Assembly: GCA_035235625.1 (NCBI GenBank)
Contig: CP141143.1
Location: 25,279,092 to 25,343,091 of the forward strand
Direction of reading: 5' to 3'
Source: Saururus chinensis
Taxonomy: Eukaryota; Streptophyta; Magnoliopsida; Piperales; Saururaceae
DNA length: 64,000 bases
In this document: one piece after another, positions 36,201 through 48,579 of the stretch
Layout: every line of letters begins with the position of its first letter
How positions within the stretch are numbered: the first letter of the stretch is position 1
Position numbers and translations under genes: made by a program
Notes under the pieces: generated by a model
The model's input: only the letters and a program-made list of their open reading frames with translations
Told to the model about the DNA's origin: nothing
Database searches by the model: none

Positions 36201-38997
36201 GTTTCATGAACCATAAAAACCACAGGGCCCCACTTGGAAATGATGATGAAGGGAAAACAAAATTTGTTATTCGTCCGTAAGTATATTTTCCATTCACGTC
36301 ATGTTCTAACAGTATATGTAGATTACTCTTGCAATTTTAGTTGTAATAACAACAAGATAAAAATTGCTGTTGCTGCTACACTACTGCTGCTACAATCTTG
36401 TAGTAATGGATCTATCAACAGAGATTTTCCCATCAGAATTATTTCATCCATCCATGGATGTAAATAAATTTGTATAGGTTAATTTGTTATCCTCAACATG
36501 TGAACTTCACTGAAGTAATAAGGCGGCATGAGGGGCAGCTTTTTGACAATGTTTAGTCTCTCGCTCTCGCTCTCACACACACAATTGGAGTACAGTTTCC
36601 TCACACTTTGTATTACTGCCACCTTTGAAAGTGTCCATAACTGTGAGCATATCTCAAGCCGTTCATAAAACAAAAATATTATAAAAAACATTTAATTAAC
36701 AGAAAAGGGCATCTCAAGTTATTTAAGATTACTAAAGATAGTAAGTTATAGCCTCTTGATAAAAACATTGGAACCCACTATATAGCTGTTTTCGATGAGA
36801 TAACTATAATAGAATTGAAAATTCAGAACCGCTGGAATTTGGAATTAGTGTTTTTCATTGAAATGGAAATATAATTGATTTTTTCAATGGGGCTACTGTT
36901 TAAATGTCATGGTGTTTCATCACCATTTGTGATATATCTATTACTGGCCAAATTATTATGAGATAAAACAAAAGTTTATGTCTCGGGCCTGTGAAAAATC
37001 ATAGAATGGAGTAGGGATAAGAAACTGGAAATAACAGCCAGTAACAATGAGCTAAGACTTTAAATTTTCTTTTTAATTATATGGTGTATACTGATACAGC
37101 CATCAATTTCTTATGTTACAGCTATACTCCCATCTCTGACCCAAATGCAAATGGATACTTTGATTTGTTAATCAAGGTAAACCATTACATGGAAATGCAT
37201 CATCTTTTCTCCTCTTCTTATAACCAAGCATTTGTGTGTGCATGATTACTTTATTACCTTAAAATGTTTTAGGTTTACCCTGAAGGAAAAATGAGTCAAC
37301 ATTTTGCAAGTTTAAAGCCAGGAGATGTAGTGGAAGTCAAAGGGTAAATAACCAGCTTAATGTGCCACGTGCTTTGGAATTAGAGGCCTAGATATTTGAA
37401 CTTACGGTTCATTTGATTAAATTACCAGGCCAATTGAAAAGCTCAGGTATAGCCCCAACATGAAAAAGCAAATTGGCATGGTAAGTGAAGCAATCATTTG
37501 AGGCCACTCATATGAAACATCAGAATTATTCATTTGCACTACTATTGTTGAATTTGACATCTCTGATAAGCTGTCTACAGATTGCTGGTGGAACAGGTAT
37601 TACTCCAATGCTGCAGGTCATTGATGCAATACTCAAAAACCCAGATGACAACACTCAGGTAGGGGGATTTCTGCATATTTTTCTTGAAATGGATTGAAAT
37701 TACTATTTTAGTATTAAGATCAAATGCCACTAGAACCAAACTGGTTCCAACACTTATGTTCTATTTCTTTTCAGAGAAAAATTGTAGAAACCACTTCCTA
37801 GACCTTCTCTTCTTAGGCCAAAAGAGAAACAGGTGGATGATGTAGAAAGTATTCTACATGTTGAATTATTGTCGAGATAGTTTTCAGATAGGTGTACACA
37901 ATCGTAGGGATGTCTGCTTTAAGGGGGAATGGATAACAATCATTGAACTTGGTTTTCATGGCTTATGCTCCCTCCCTCCATCTAGATTTAGTAGCCTGGA
38001 TTAGTTTTTTCCAATGAACTACTGGTAAAACCAATCCAGACTATTAAATCTGGACAGAGGGAGTAGTATTTTCCAACTTAGCAATTGTGATTTGGATTTC
38101 TTTTTAGGTTTCATTACTCTATGCCAATGTTTCCCCTGATGACATATTACTCAAACGAAAGCTAGACATGCTTGCTACAAGTCATCCAAATTTGAAGGTA
38201 GTTTCTCTTTTGAATTCTCAGTTAGAACTCCTTTCTCATAGAGATGTACCAGGTTTATTTCATTCATAGAAAATCTTATTTTTTGTCAATTTTCTATGAT
38301 CAATATACCAGGTGTTTTATACTGTTGATAATGCATCAAACAATTGGAGAGGGGGAACCGGGCACGTATCAAAGGATATGGTGTTAAAGGGCCTGCCAGC
38401 CCCAAGTCATGACACACTTATTCTCGTAAGCCCTAAATTTAAGTTCAAGATATAGGATTACTTGGTTTAGGTCAGTTGAGCATGCCTAGATGTTAGACAA
38501 TAGTATTTCTTATCTATATTTTGATGTGGATGGTCAAACAAACTGTTCTCTAAACATTTTTGCCCTTTGATTTATATCGTATAATAAGTCTTTTTATCAT
38601 TGTAATTGACTTGCACTGTTCAGTGAATTAAAAGTTCCTATACTAAACATGAAACTGAATGTTAGTTGAAGAACCCAGTCCAATTCCTCCAGCCTCTGAT
38701 TTTGTTTATGTCCAGGTTTGTGGCCCACCTGGGATGATGAAACATATATCTGGAGACAAGGCCAAAGACTATACGCAAGGGGAGGTACATGAACCTATAG
38801 TCAATGCTGAATTGACATGTGCGAATTTCTGTTCTCGTTACCCATTTGGTTAGACAAGCCTACGCTAAAGATCCCGAAGGATCACTTGTTAGACTTGGCT
38901 TGTATTTATTCATGGCTTAAAATATTTTTTGTGTTTGCAGCTCTCAGGACTACTCAAGGATCTTGGGTACTCTGAAGAAATGGTGTACAAGTTTTGA
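33204..38997 (+). CDS. CBR2: NADH-cytochrome b5 reductase-like protein, mitochondrial
   Basis: Thirteen exons join in frame: 33204-33368, 34589-34631, 35839-35914, 36032-36091, 36226-36276, 37122-37176, 37273-37343, 37429-37480, 37581-37658, 38108-38197, 38312-38425, 38716-38784, 38941-38997. They give 326 aa, close to the length I recall for the Arabidopsis mitochondrial protein CBR2. The N-terminus is a basic presequence ([20 protein letters not shown]) followed by a hydrophobic anchor at about 32-55. The FAD site is RPYTPIS (131-137) with GKMSQHF (155-161). The NADH site is GGTGITPML (194-202) and CGPPGMM (287-293). The protein ends EMVYKF. Family role: electron transfer from NADH through FAD to cytochrome b5 or another acceptor in mitochondria. 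All motifs are intact. MITEs sit in introns 2 and 9. The gene is convergent with the next one. Confidence 0.94.
34790..35142. mobile_element. Inverted-repeat MITE in intron 2 of the b5 reductase gene
   Basis: GAATTACACTTACCCCCATT near 34,813 is mirrored by GGGGGTGTAAGTGTAATTT near 35,124, with TTGACCTTTGTCAAAACTAG and its inverse just inside. A second inverted pair, ACCCCCTCATCTTTT and AAAAGGTGAGGGGGT, suggests an internal rearrangement. Edges are approximate. Confidence 0.6.
35207..35307. mobile_element. Short hairpin MITE in intron 2 of the b5 reductase gene
   Basis: CATCATCCCATTTTAGTAGT pairs with ACTATTAAAGTGGGACGATG, and AACCAAAATGAACT with AGTTCATTTTGGTGTT, so almost the whole 100 bp folds back on itself. 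Confidence 0.7.
37968..38064. mobile_element. Short Stowaway-type MITE in intron 9 of the b5 reductase gene
   Basis: Opens CTCCCTCCCTCCATCTAGAT and closes ATCTGGACAGAGGGAG. The arms (GATTTAGTAGCCTGGATT against AATCCAGACTATTAAATC) pair over nearly the full 97 bp. Confidence 0.75.
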
Positions 38998-39106
38998 TCG
39001 GGATGTATAAAAGCACTCCTATCAGCTCAAATATAACTCGAGAGTGCAGAGTAGCTGAATTTCGTTTTGTTCTCATAGGTGCTCGCCAAAATCTCAAATA
39101 ACATGT

Positions 39107-39112
39107 AATAAA
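39107..39112 (+). terminator. Probable polyadenylation signal of the b5 reductase gene
   Basis: AATAAA lies 110 bp after the stop codon and about 90 bp before the stop of the opposing gene, so the two 3' UTRs probably meet or overlap. Confidence 0.5.
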
Positions 39113-39197
39113 CAAGTTCATAAAAATCCAAAATGGTTCAATGTAATGAATGAAAATGCAAAATAACAAAAGACTGTTACATTCAGTTGCATTTAAC

Positions 39198-40553
39198 TCA
39201 TTGCAGTTTCGACTTTGAAGAGCGCTCTAGTGGTCTTGCGATTGGCCGAGTTGAACTACTTCTTACTGCCTTCTTCACATCATGTTTTATGGAGGAGAAG
39301 GCACAAACTAGTGCAATCAACATGGTGGGGTACATGTAAACTGCTTTTGATGGATCTGTGTTCACAGGCTTTCCTAGAATCCCTTCCTTGACAAGGCCCC
39401 AAACCACCAAAAGTGTGCCAAACATGGTCATCCTACCTGGCTTCAGTAGACCCACCAGAGATCCTGCTACACAAAAATAACTCCCAGCAAGGACCTGGTT
39501 CAAGAGCATACATTAATAAGCTCACGCTCGGGAGAAAATGCAAAGCAGAGAAACCATATTGATAGGATGACAAACCTCAAGCCTCTGGAGATCAGTCACA
39601 GCTGATGCATTCTTCACATCGGTAAGGTTATATATGTCAAACAGACTGTTCCACCCCGGAATGGTTCTGTGTAGAACAAGCCCGTGGGCTACAGCTCCAG
39701 GGTAAAGAAGGGCTTTCACCACCGGTGCCGGAAAGATCTCACTGGCAACTAGTTGTGAGGATGTCACCTCCACGGGCGTCGTGCACAACCCCGACCGGCA
39801 TGGGACCCTGAAGAACAAGAAAAACATGTCAAGCAACATGGTCATAAATTCTCCAACAAACACCACAGCCAAATTTATCCCAACTCCCAAGTGGCGTAAA
39901 GAAGTAAAGAACTAGTGCTTTAAACAGGACCCAGACTGATGCCCCTCCCCTCATCTGTATATGTGTCTTTTACGTATTTGCCTGTTACTGCCTGCTCTGT
40001 CCCCTGGCCCCCCTTCTCTATTACATTTTTTTTCTTTAAAAAAAAAACACTTTCTTCAAAGATATTATCACGAGAAAAATCCAACAGCAAATAGAGAGGT
40101 TTAAGGAATGGCATCGAGTTTTCGACTGAAGTTACATTCAATTTCTTCATGAGAGAGAAAGAGATATGAAAATAAAAGAGACCCAGATAGTGGAAAGCAA
40201 AAATTTATCTCACATATTTCAGGTGATTGTCAGACTATGATCGTCTGCATCAGACTCAAAACACACAACCCGAATAATCGGAATGCAAGGTGACGATATC
40301 AAACGCAGAGACACCACAAAGGAAGGCTATCCAATTCAAACACGAAAGAGCTACATCTGCAAAGCTAGGTCGATTCCAATTCACACTCAGATAACGAGAT
40401 CTATGACAGATTTATCATTTTTTGTTTGGAAAAGAGAATGATTGTGAGGGGGAAGAAGAAGCACCTGAAGAGAGGGATCTGCAAGATGATGAGGAGGAAA
40501 AAGACGCGGGAGGCGATGGTGGGGAGGCTGCGGGTCCATCCGGTGGAGGCCAT
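39198..40553 (-). CDS. Conserved plant membrane protein, function unknown
   Basis: Three exons on the minus strand join in frame: 40553-40465, 39807-39576, 39494-39198, with GT-AG borders, giving 205 aa. Exon 1 encodes MASTGWTRSLPTIASRVFFL and an N-terminal hydrophobic segment (16-29), a signal peptide or anchor. A soluble stretch follows (residues 30-107, starting VPCRSGLCTTP, with the paired cysteines 33 and 38). Three further hydrophobic segments lie at about 108-124, 132-147 and 161-175 (YPTMLIALVCAFSSI). The tail is basic and Ser-rich, ending SKSKLQ. I recognise the general look of a small conserved plant protein but no named domain, so no function is given. The clean introns and open frame argue for a real gene. 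It is tail to tail with the b5 reductase gene. Confidence 0.8.
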
Positions 40554-40947
40554 GACACAAGTACAAGCGCGAGAGAGATGATTGATTGATTGTCCCTAGC
40601 CTGCAGTCCGCACCGCTTTCTTTCTTCTACCTTCGCAGCACTAGAATTATTACTTCTCTTTGGTCTGGTTATATGGATTATGGAGTATGTCATGTGCCGG
40701 CCCAAATATCCTTTATTGACGGAAATGTCCTTGGAGATTCAGCTGGGAGAATGTCTTGTCCTTTTATATATCTCCCTCCCCTCTCATTAATTAATAATTT
40801 TATTTAATTTATTTAAATAAATTATTTTTAAAAATTAAATAGAGCTATTAATTTGAACGGGGGAGTACTTTATATTGCCCTTTGAGACGAGGCTAGGGAT
40901 GAAACTTTTATAAGAAGGTAATCACACAAACTAGTTTAGATTCTCAG
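40554..40947. other. Upstream region of the membrane-protein gene
   Basis: About 400 bp between this gene's start and the LTR at 40,948. A MITE end-like stretch, GAACGGGGGAGTA, occurs at 40,855-40,867 after an AT-rich run; its partner end is missing. Overlapping plus frames at 40,586-40,807 are antisense shadows. Confidence 0.45.
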
Positions 40948-43900
40948 TGTCACGCCTTGGCATTGCCCGACCCGAGCCGAACTCGGTCCAAGGGCCAGTC
41001 AAGCGTACGGGGGCGATAAGGGGAATTGAGATACGGTTTAGCGGAAGACTTAACCCTAATTACGGGCGATCTAATAGAATTACGGAGTATGCACACCACT
41101 TTGAGTAAGAGTAAATAAGTAGAAATGAAAGAGTTACTTTAACTCTAAGATAAACAAAAGTCTCAAACCTACATACTTAGTTAAACCATAGCCCACTCTA
41201 CACTCTAAAATAGGTCTTAAGCAACACAAATGTATAATGTAATATAAACCAAAATAAGATCCACACACTCCAGGGTTCTAATCATAAAAGCATAAACAAG
41301 GAAACAAGTCACATAAGGGGTCTCCACGATCACTCCCACGTCGTCTCCGACCTTTCCTCATAGAGGAGATCCTGTCCATCTGCGTGTCACGCTACGCAGC
41401 CCCAAAGCAAAAACACAAGAAAGAGGGGTGAGTTTAACAAACTCAGCAATGATTTTTAATATAACTATAATCATCGGAAACACGACGGTATCACAATTCA
41501 GATCAAAGATTGACAAGATGTATCATTTTCTGATCACACATACACATCACCTAAACCTACATCATAGTGTATAATTCACATAGTGTCATTCACATCATAT
41601 CAACCTGCATGAGATGTATCTCTAACATATATTTTCGATCATGTATTAACATCACATCAACCTATATGAGTTGTATCTCTAACATATATTTCATATCATG
41701 CATCAACATCATATCATCCTGCATGAGATGTATCTCTAACATACATTTCAGATCATGCATCAACATCATATAAAGAATGCCTCCATCAAGGAGTAATCAC
41801 AATTTAATGTCACACAGATGGGAACACAGACAAGGCCACAAAGGCGTGTCATAGTCCAAATTCTACACAAGAATTTAAGAGGTTCGGGGTTGTCAATCTC
41901 TAAAGCTGCTCGCCCCAAACGATCCTGGCCAAAGATGTCATATTCTCACGAAGAGAATCTAGAGCAGGGGTGTTCGCCCTGAGACATCTCCTGTAATGGG
42001 GAAGAGCCCGAGTTCCCACATAGGAAACCCTAGAACACATGGTAGTTGGTGCACAGAGCATACCATACTAGATTCTCAGGGTCCAGAAGACAATCATAAT
42101 AATCCCAAATCGCAAGACAAGTACGTAACTCGTCCCCTACATAATTCCATTTAACTAGACTCAACCCGGGGAGTGCACATGTTCCACAAAGGAACTCAAA
42201 TCAAAACATGTCATTTTGGACTAATTAAGTTTCAATTAAGCCACGATTGATTAATCCGGCACGCAATTTCACTACATTGCATCCAATCGATCAAATTCGA
42301 TTAATCTCAATAAAGCCTCTAATGGAAATCCATTTTCATGATGCATGCAATATGGTACATACGTGGGCAAGGTATACATGAATCCTAATTTATGATAAGT
42401 GCTCTCATCAGCCCCTCATGCATCATTCATAATCATAATATCAATGTTCATCATCATCATTAAACCCCACATGTGTGTGTACCTAGTAGAAGCACTTCAC
42501 ACAATGCATATCAACATGCTTGTAATTCACTCACCATCACACTACACATGTGCATTAACATCTAATCATGAATTCCAGCGGAAATCATAGGAGAAGAATC
42601 ATTAAAATCATATCTCAAGTCAAAGCCTATCCACAAGCTAAACATATATAAGATCATTCAATTCATACTTGAGCCATGACATTCACTAACATTTTTACAT
42701 CAATTAACCACATCCTAACATGATATATCAGTCCGTTAGTATGCTGTAGCTCTACTGAAAATATACTTAACCATAGAGAATCAACCATTCATAACTTCAA
42801 GATGGCAATTCCAACATCATATATCCAATCACAAGCCATTCCACATAACTCTAAATATATACCACAACTTCATAACCTCAATGGTATACCCTTCCAGTAG
42901 CATACTATAGCTCAAAACACTCCACATACATATGAAAATGATATATCAAAGTGGAATCACCGAAATAAATATAATGCAAATAATACAAAATCTACTGTGT
43001 AGCCGTTCGAACACCCAGTAGGGCCGTTAGATCGGCTAAACGGGAAATCTGTCGAATTGATAGTGTTTCCGTTTGAACGCCCAGGAGGGCCGTTCAAACG
43101 CCAATTAGGCAGAATCGACCTTCTTCTCCATCTCAAAATTTCAAACCGAAACTCCATTGATGAAACTTAAAATCTCCATCTAACAACCTAAATGCCATTA
43201 AAATTCCACCATAACTTCCAGAAAGCTAATCTACATCATAACAAGATAAAACCCTATGAAATCGGGATTAAATGTTACCATTTACTAATCATACCATTAA
43301 AACACTAAATCAAGTAAATCCACTCAAAATAAACCACAAAATCAAGAGTTTTACCATAGGAAGACTGAAATTTCGAAAGTCCATTACCTTATCCCTTGAT
43401 TAGGCTTGGATTTGATGGTCATCCTTCTTGAAAACCTTACAATGACATAGAGTTTAAATTAAACTCCATTAAAACCGATTTAACATAGAAAACCCTAAAG
43501 AAAAACTTAGATCTATGGCTTGTTGAACATAAAAATCGGATTTTTAGATCTAGGGTTTGAAGTAAAGATGCAAATCAGTAGTTTTGATGTTTAAAAACGA
43601 ATCAAAATAAAGGGGAAATGATAGATTTAGAAAGGATTAGGAGAAAATCTAGGATTTAAGGCTTAATTACAAGAGACTTACCTTAAACACCTTTTAATCC
43701 GGGCTTAATTGAGAATTAGGCCTAACCTCCCTTTCCCTATCTATTCCCAAAATGGAAATGACTTAGGTCATTCTATTTATAGTAGGGTTTGGGGTGTGTA
43801 TAGGTAATTAGTGGGGTATTAATAGAAAAATGGGCTAAAAATAGGTATTTTGGCTATTTGAACACTAATTAAACCTGAAAACATTATGAAAATTTTTATA

Positions 43901-44329
43901 AAGGCTTATGTTGATGTCTGGGTTAAAAACCCTAATTTTTGAAAAATTAGTAAAAAAATCAGAAAAATCCCAAAAATTCAGATTTGACCCAAAATCACTT
44001 TAAAACAATATTTGTAAAGTTGATTTTGATTAAAACCATAAGAAATACCATCTATCTTTAAAACCACCGAATTAATAAAAAAATGAGTTAACCACGCAAT
44101 AACTGATAATTAAGAAGAAACGAAAACCGGTCTAGAAATGAGAGTCCTTATACTCAATCCACGAGTGTCTAAATAGTTTATCTTATTATATTATTTTGAT
44201 CTTTTTACACTGAACAGTCAAGGACGGAAATACACCCAAAAGGGTTGCAACGAGGCTAAGGATTATTCATTAGTTGTCGAAAGGTAGCAACCGACTATCG
44301 AGAACCGAAACCACCCTATACTAAGGACA
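40948..44329 (+). mobile_element. LTR of about 3.38 kb (gypsy-type), followed by primer site
   Basis: Opens TGTCACGCCTTGGCATTGCC and ends near GGACA just before a primer-binding site. Related, diverged sequence occurs at 49,761-50,490 (TGTCATACCCCGGCGCC start) and in reverse at about 48,580-49,420; shared inner words include GGGGCTGC/GCAGCCCC next to a Gly/Thr-free stretch and AGAGGGGTGAGT. No gag-pol domains follow, so the element is non-autonomous or truncated. Many small frames inside are not genes. Confidence 0.6.
41590..41775. repeat. 57 bp tandem repeat x 3
   Basis: CCTGCATGAGATGTATCTCT or a close variant recurs at 41,604, 41,661 and 41,718, followed each time by AACATATATTT. The open frame at 41,567-41,773 only translates this array. 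Confidence 0.85.
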
Positions 44330-44334
44330 ATGAT

Positions 44335-44347
44335 GTTGGTTCCAGAG
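44335..44347 (+). other. Probable retroelement primer-binding site
   Basis: GTTGGTTCCAGAG resembles the tRNA-Met-type primer site TGGTATCAGAGC and lies 5 bp beyond the CA that ends the LTR. Confidence 0.5.
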
Positions 44348-45889
44348 TTTGATGCCCATGAAAAAGGGAGTTGGGGGCGTGATTACAGATCGACGGGAGA
44401 GGAAGAGGGGGACAAGGGTGGTAGTGGCTGGATACAATTCTTGGCAAGGCCAACTAGCCGCCGAATAGCTCAGAAACATGTTATCACAACCAAACTTGGT
44501 GAAAAAAGTGAAGGGGAAAACGAAAAAAAAGGTCATAGAGGTGAAAAGGGCATGGGGAGGGAGGTCTTGGCCAATGATGGGGAGGAGGATGTGGTGAGCC
44601 GAAGACAACCCATGGTGGCTACGAAACGACCCTCTGACAGCCAAATAGTGTTGCCAACAAAAAAGAAAGAAACGAAGAGGGGAGGGCAAAACAACGGCGG
44701 AGAGGGAAAAAGAGGGGGTGGGGAGGAAGATCTGGGCCATAGGTGGGGTGGAGGAGCGGCTACCAAAAACGGCTCACAGTGGCGACCGAAGCGGCAATTT
44801 TCGTAAAAAAAAGGCAAAAATGGGTGGGAGTCTGATAGACGCTAAGGTGAAGGTAATGGTGGCCACACTGGCATCGCCTAGGCTGTGGCAGCTAGGCAGA
44901 CCCAAGTCTGGTGGAGGGTGGCAGCAGCAGCACACAGTGCCAAAGGCCAGAGAAAGGGGGGTGGGATCCAAGCAGTTCCCAAAAGATGAACCGCGGCTCG
45001 GTCGAGTCGCGATCTAGTTTTATCACTTTTTATTTTTTTTCCATTGGCCACCTTTACCGGTCATACCTCCAATTTGTGCACCGAAACCATTCCCTTTCAC
45101 ACCAAACCCCGTTCAAGCACGCTGAATCATCCTTTAACCACATTGATGCATTCATTGAAACCATCCAATACATGTCAATGCCCTAGTTTAAGCGCCAAAG
45201 ACCTATTTTTCGCATTGAACCCTCTTTTATGCATAAAAGCCCTTGATTATGCACCAAAACCTCAAATTTTCCCATCGAAAAATAAGCAAATAAATAGCAA
45301 AAAGGTCACATAAAATTACCGAAAACAATAAGGGTCCTCAATAGAGAAGCTTTGCTCCAAAAGTTAATTGATGAATCCACTAGCTTTTGGAATTCAAATT
45401 TGTTAGAAATGTTTCTCCCCCGCAACGTAAATGCAATAAATAACATTCTTATTATGTTTAATTCTTCATACTCATTGATGTGGGCAATGACGAACCATGG
45501 TTTTTTCTCAGTTTAAAGTGCCTACTATATGGCGTTGAGGCTCACAAGAGGCAAAGCTTAAGGAGGAAGACAAGGGGAGGGTAAAGCGATTCTACAAGTG
45601 TATGGAATTTAATGTTGCCTAAAAAAAATAAACATCTTTATGTTGTTTTCTTGCAAAAACATCTTACTGACTAATCTTAACTTGACCAGAAGAAAGATTA
45701 TCCAAGAGCCTTACTAAACTCTATGTGGGAAGAGTTCTGAATCTATTCCCCAATTGTTTTGGCTTTGTGAAAAGGTTCAACAAATGTGGTCTGATAAGCC
45801 ATGTTTTGAATAGAAGTTCAATCATTTGCGTGTCATGAACGTACATCATTGATTTTATTTCAAGCCATAAGGACCTATTATCACTTGAA
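44348..45889 (+). other. Retroelement leader and unassigned sequence
   Basis: 44,350-45,020 is purine-rich and supports open frames on both strands (44,330-44,806 plus; 44,321-44,740 minus). The plus frame is Lys/Gly/Glu-rich without any gag or zinc-knuckle motif, so I cannot support it as a protein. 45,020-45,890 shows nothing recognisable. Confidence 0.35.
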
Positions 45890-46310
45890 AGTGGTATGAA
45901 CTATTGTTTGGCTTGTTTCCTTGTTGCTTTGGTCTATGCTTTCCCCACTTGTTGGAAAGATAACTTTGATGGAGCCACAAATCCAATTTTGGAGCTATCC
46001 ACATCCTTCTTGTGTCGGTTCCCCCCTCCCTCGATCATTGGAAAGTTAAATTTGATGGGGCTACTTTTGACTCAGTTTAAGTCAGGAGCGAGGGTACACA
46101 TTAGAGATTGGAACGACAAGGTTTGCACTTGTCTCAGCGCACTAGAGAAAGAGTTTTTCATGCAGTGGAAACTAAATTTTTTGCCATTTCTCATGCCACC
46201 AGGTTGGCCTCAGAGTTGGGTATCTCCAATATCATTGTGTTGGGGGACTTTGCATAAGTGAAATTTGTTTGATTCTAAACTGTCTTCACGATTCCAACTA
46301 TAAGGAATTA
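45890..46310 (+). pseudogene. RNase H-like relic of a non-LTR retrotransposon
   Basis: Fragments in different frames read KVKFDGATFD (about 46,042), HIRDWNDKV (about 46,100) and, shifted, SHATRLASELGISNIIVLGD (about 46,189-46,248). These correspond in order to the KLNFDGA, IRDW and ATRLA-ELGI-NIIVEGD blocks of the plant RVT_3/RNase H domain found in LINE-type and related sequences. Frameshifts and a stop separate them, so it is dead. Confidence 0.6.
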
Positions 46311-48579
46311 TCCTTTTAAGGCATTTTTTTATCTTTTTTCTTTTAGGACAATTTCCTTTGCTCCATGTCTCACAATGGCAATGGGTTGTTCATGCTCTTT
46401 CCAGACAAGCTTTTTTAGAACATATATAACCATATGTATTATATTGACTAATTTTTGTTATCAAAATAATGTCATATGTGCGTAAATTTTGAGTCCTAAT
46501 ATTCTTGAAGATCATGTAGCGCATATAGGGGTGCTAACTAGCCAAGCTAAGTCGAGTTTTGGGTTAGCTTAGCTCGAACTCATAGTTTTGGGTATTGGCT
46601 CGAGCTTGACTTGAACTCAATCAAGCTACCAAGCATCTAGCTTGAGCTCGGCTCAAGCACAACATCCCTAGGTGCAGATAAAGTAAAATAGATGACTCAG
46701 AACTAATTTGATAGGTAAAAATATGCACACACATCACATGCACACACATCATGTTTACACACTTAAGATGTTGAGATTATGATATTAGAGTGAAAAAGAG
46801 TGTTGGAGATGATTGGATGAAAACTGTATTTTTGTTCATCAGGGATCGATCGACCTTAAATACCATTTAGTTAAGTTACTGCAAGGTTCTCCAGTAACTT
46901 AACTAAATGATTACTAGGTTGTAAGATTGATCGGTATGTTGATCGGAGAGTTAAAGAAGTTTTAACAATCAAACTCTTGCTTAGTTGATTGATCGATCGA
47001 TCACACAGATCAAAAGGAGTCCAGTAACTCAAACAAACGATCGTACCTAGATGGATAAACTTCAATAACTTAATCAATAGGTTGTTTGAAAAGGGGATTG
47101 ATCAATTGAGTATCTGCATTTAAATAGAATAAAGACCGATCAATTGCCCTATGGAACGATTCATTGCTTCTATGCGCAATTCCTCTAAATAGGCTAATCA
47201 TAGTGGAATTAGATTCTTATTATGAGTCAAACACCTAAACTAACTTATCTATTTGAAGTGTTTTGGACGTGGGAAAGACACAAGGAAGTCATTGTTAACA
47301 TGAAGAGAGATTAGTGAGTTTGCTCTATTGAGTTTTGAGTGACAGTACTCCCCACTAGGTATATGCTTTGAAGATCAATTCAATTAGCTAAAAAAATATC
47401 CATCAATTATTCAAATCATGAATAATTGTTGAAGAAATATTTACAACACAACATTTGCTGAAAGAATTCTTCATAAAAGGGACCTTGGAAAAGCTATGAA
47501 GATCCAATTGAAGAAGGCTTCAATTGGTGGCTATGCTATTGAAGGAAGACAAAGATCAAGCTCGAAAAGAAAAACATCAAGGAGGTATCTTGCTTGCCAA
47601 AAAATTGCTAGACAATGGACTTTTAGTGAGTTGAGAGGTTGTTAGTCTTGAGTCTTGTAAGTTTTCATTTTTATAGTGCATTGATACAAACCGAAGGGTC
47701 TAGTTGGCCATTGTATTTTCCCGATTTAGATTTATGCGTAAGAATTAGTGTGTTAATTGTGGTTTCATGTTTGATAGATAGTTGTTTGATAATTGGTTTG
47801 CATTAGTTTATTCCGCTTTGAACTTGTTATGCATCAAGGCCACAACTTGTAGTTCTTTACCTTAACTAGGTATTTAGACCAAAGACAATGTGGTATTCCT
47901 CTAAGTTTAGAAGGATATTGAACTCACAAACCTGTCATCGATTAGGCCATGCAGTGAATTGAAAATTGTCCAATTAATTTATTTTTTGGTTTATCATTGG
48001 TTTTAGATTATCTCCCTATAAGGCTAAATTGGGTCAGATCAAGTCGAGGCAGAGTTGGGCCTTACTCTAGCCTATCAACATATTTCCAAGCCCTAGCCCT
48101 AATGGGCTTTTAAAAGTCTAGCCTTAAGTAGGCTAAGGTAAGGCTAGGCCACATTTTTTTTATTAAATACTTATTTAAAAAATTATAGTATTTGGGTGGG
48201 GTCTCACTCATTGACATGAAAGACACAAAATTATATGCCTTTGGCCTTTAGTTGGGGCCCTTCATAACTAACTATGTTGGCTTATGAACTTAAAATCTCT
48301 TAAATATAAAATATATAAACTCCTCTTTTTCTGATTCTCTTTCAGCCTACGTAGGACTATAGAAAAGGGTAAAAATAAATTTTCTATAATTGAGGAGCCC
48401 ATCACTTTTTACCTTTAGCACAAATTTATCTAAGACAAACATAATTTTTTTAAGCCCAACCCTAAAATATCTCAACATTTTTAGGGAGAAATAAACCGGC
48501 TAACTAGGGGCACTTCCAATTAGGATTTGCCAAACTGCTTAGGTCTTCTTTTTTAGGATTTCTAAGTAGTCTTATGCTA
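46311..48579. repeat. Mixed repeat debris including a reversed family A copy
   Basis: 46,520-46,680 is a small repeat with CAAGCTAAGTCGAG and GCTTGAGCTCGG words. About 46,690-47,170 has TTGATAGGTAAAAATATGCA and GATCGATCGATC, the reverse orientation of family A (3,170 and 12,130). 48,010-48,180 has GGCCTTACTCTAGCC/GGCTAAGGTAAGGCTAGGCC inverted words typical of a small MITE. No genes were found. Confidence 0.4.

Noticed and set aside
44330-44806. 158 aa Lys/Gly-rich frame after the primer site, possible gag
   Set aside because: No gag or zinc-knuckle motif, purine-rich composition, and the opposite strand is open as well.
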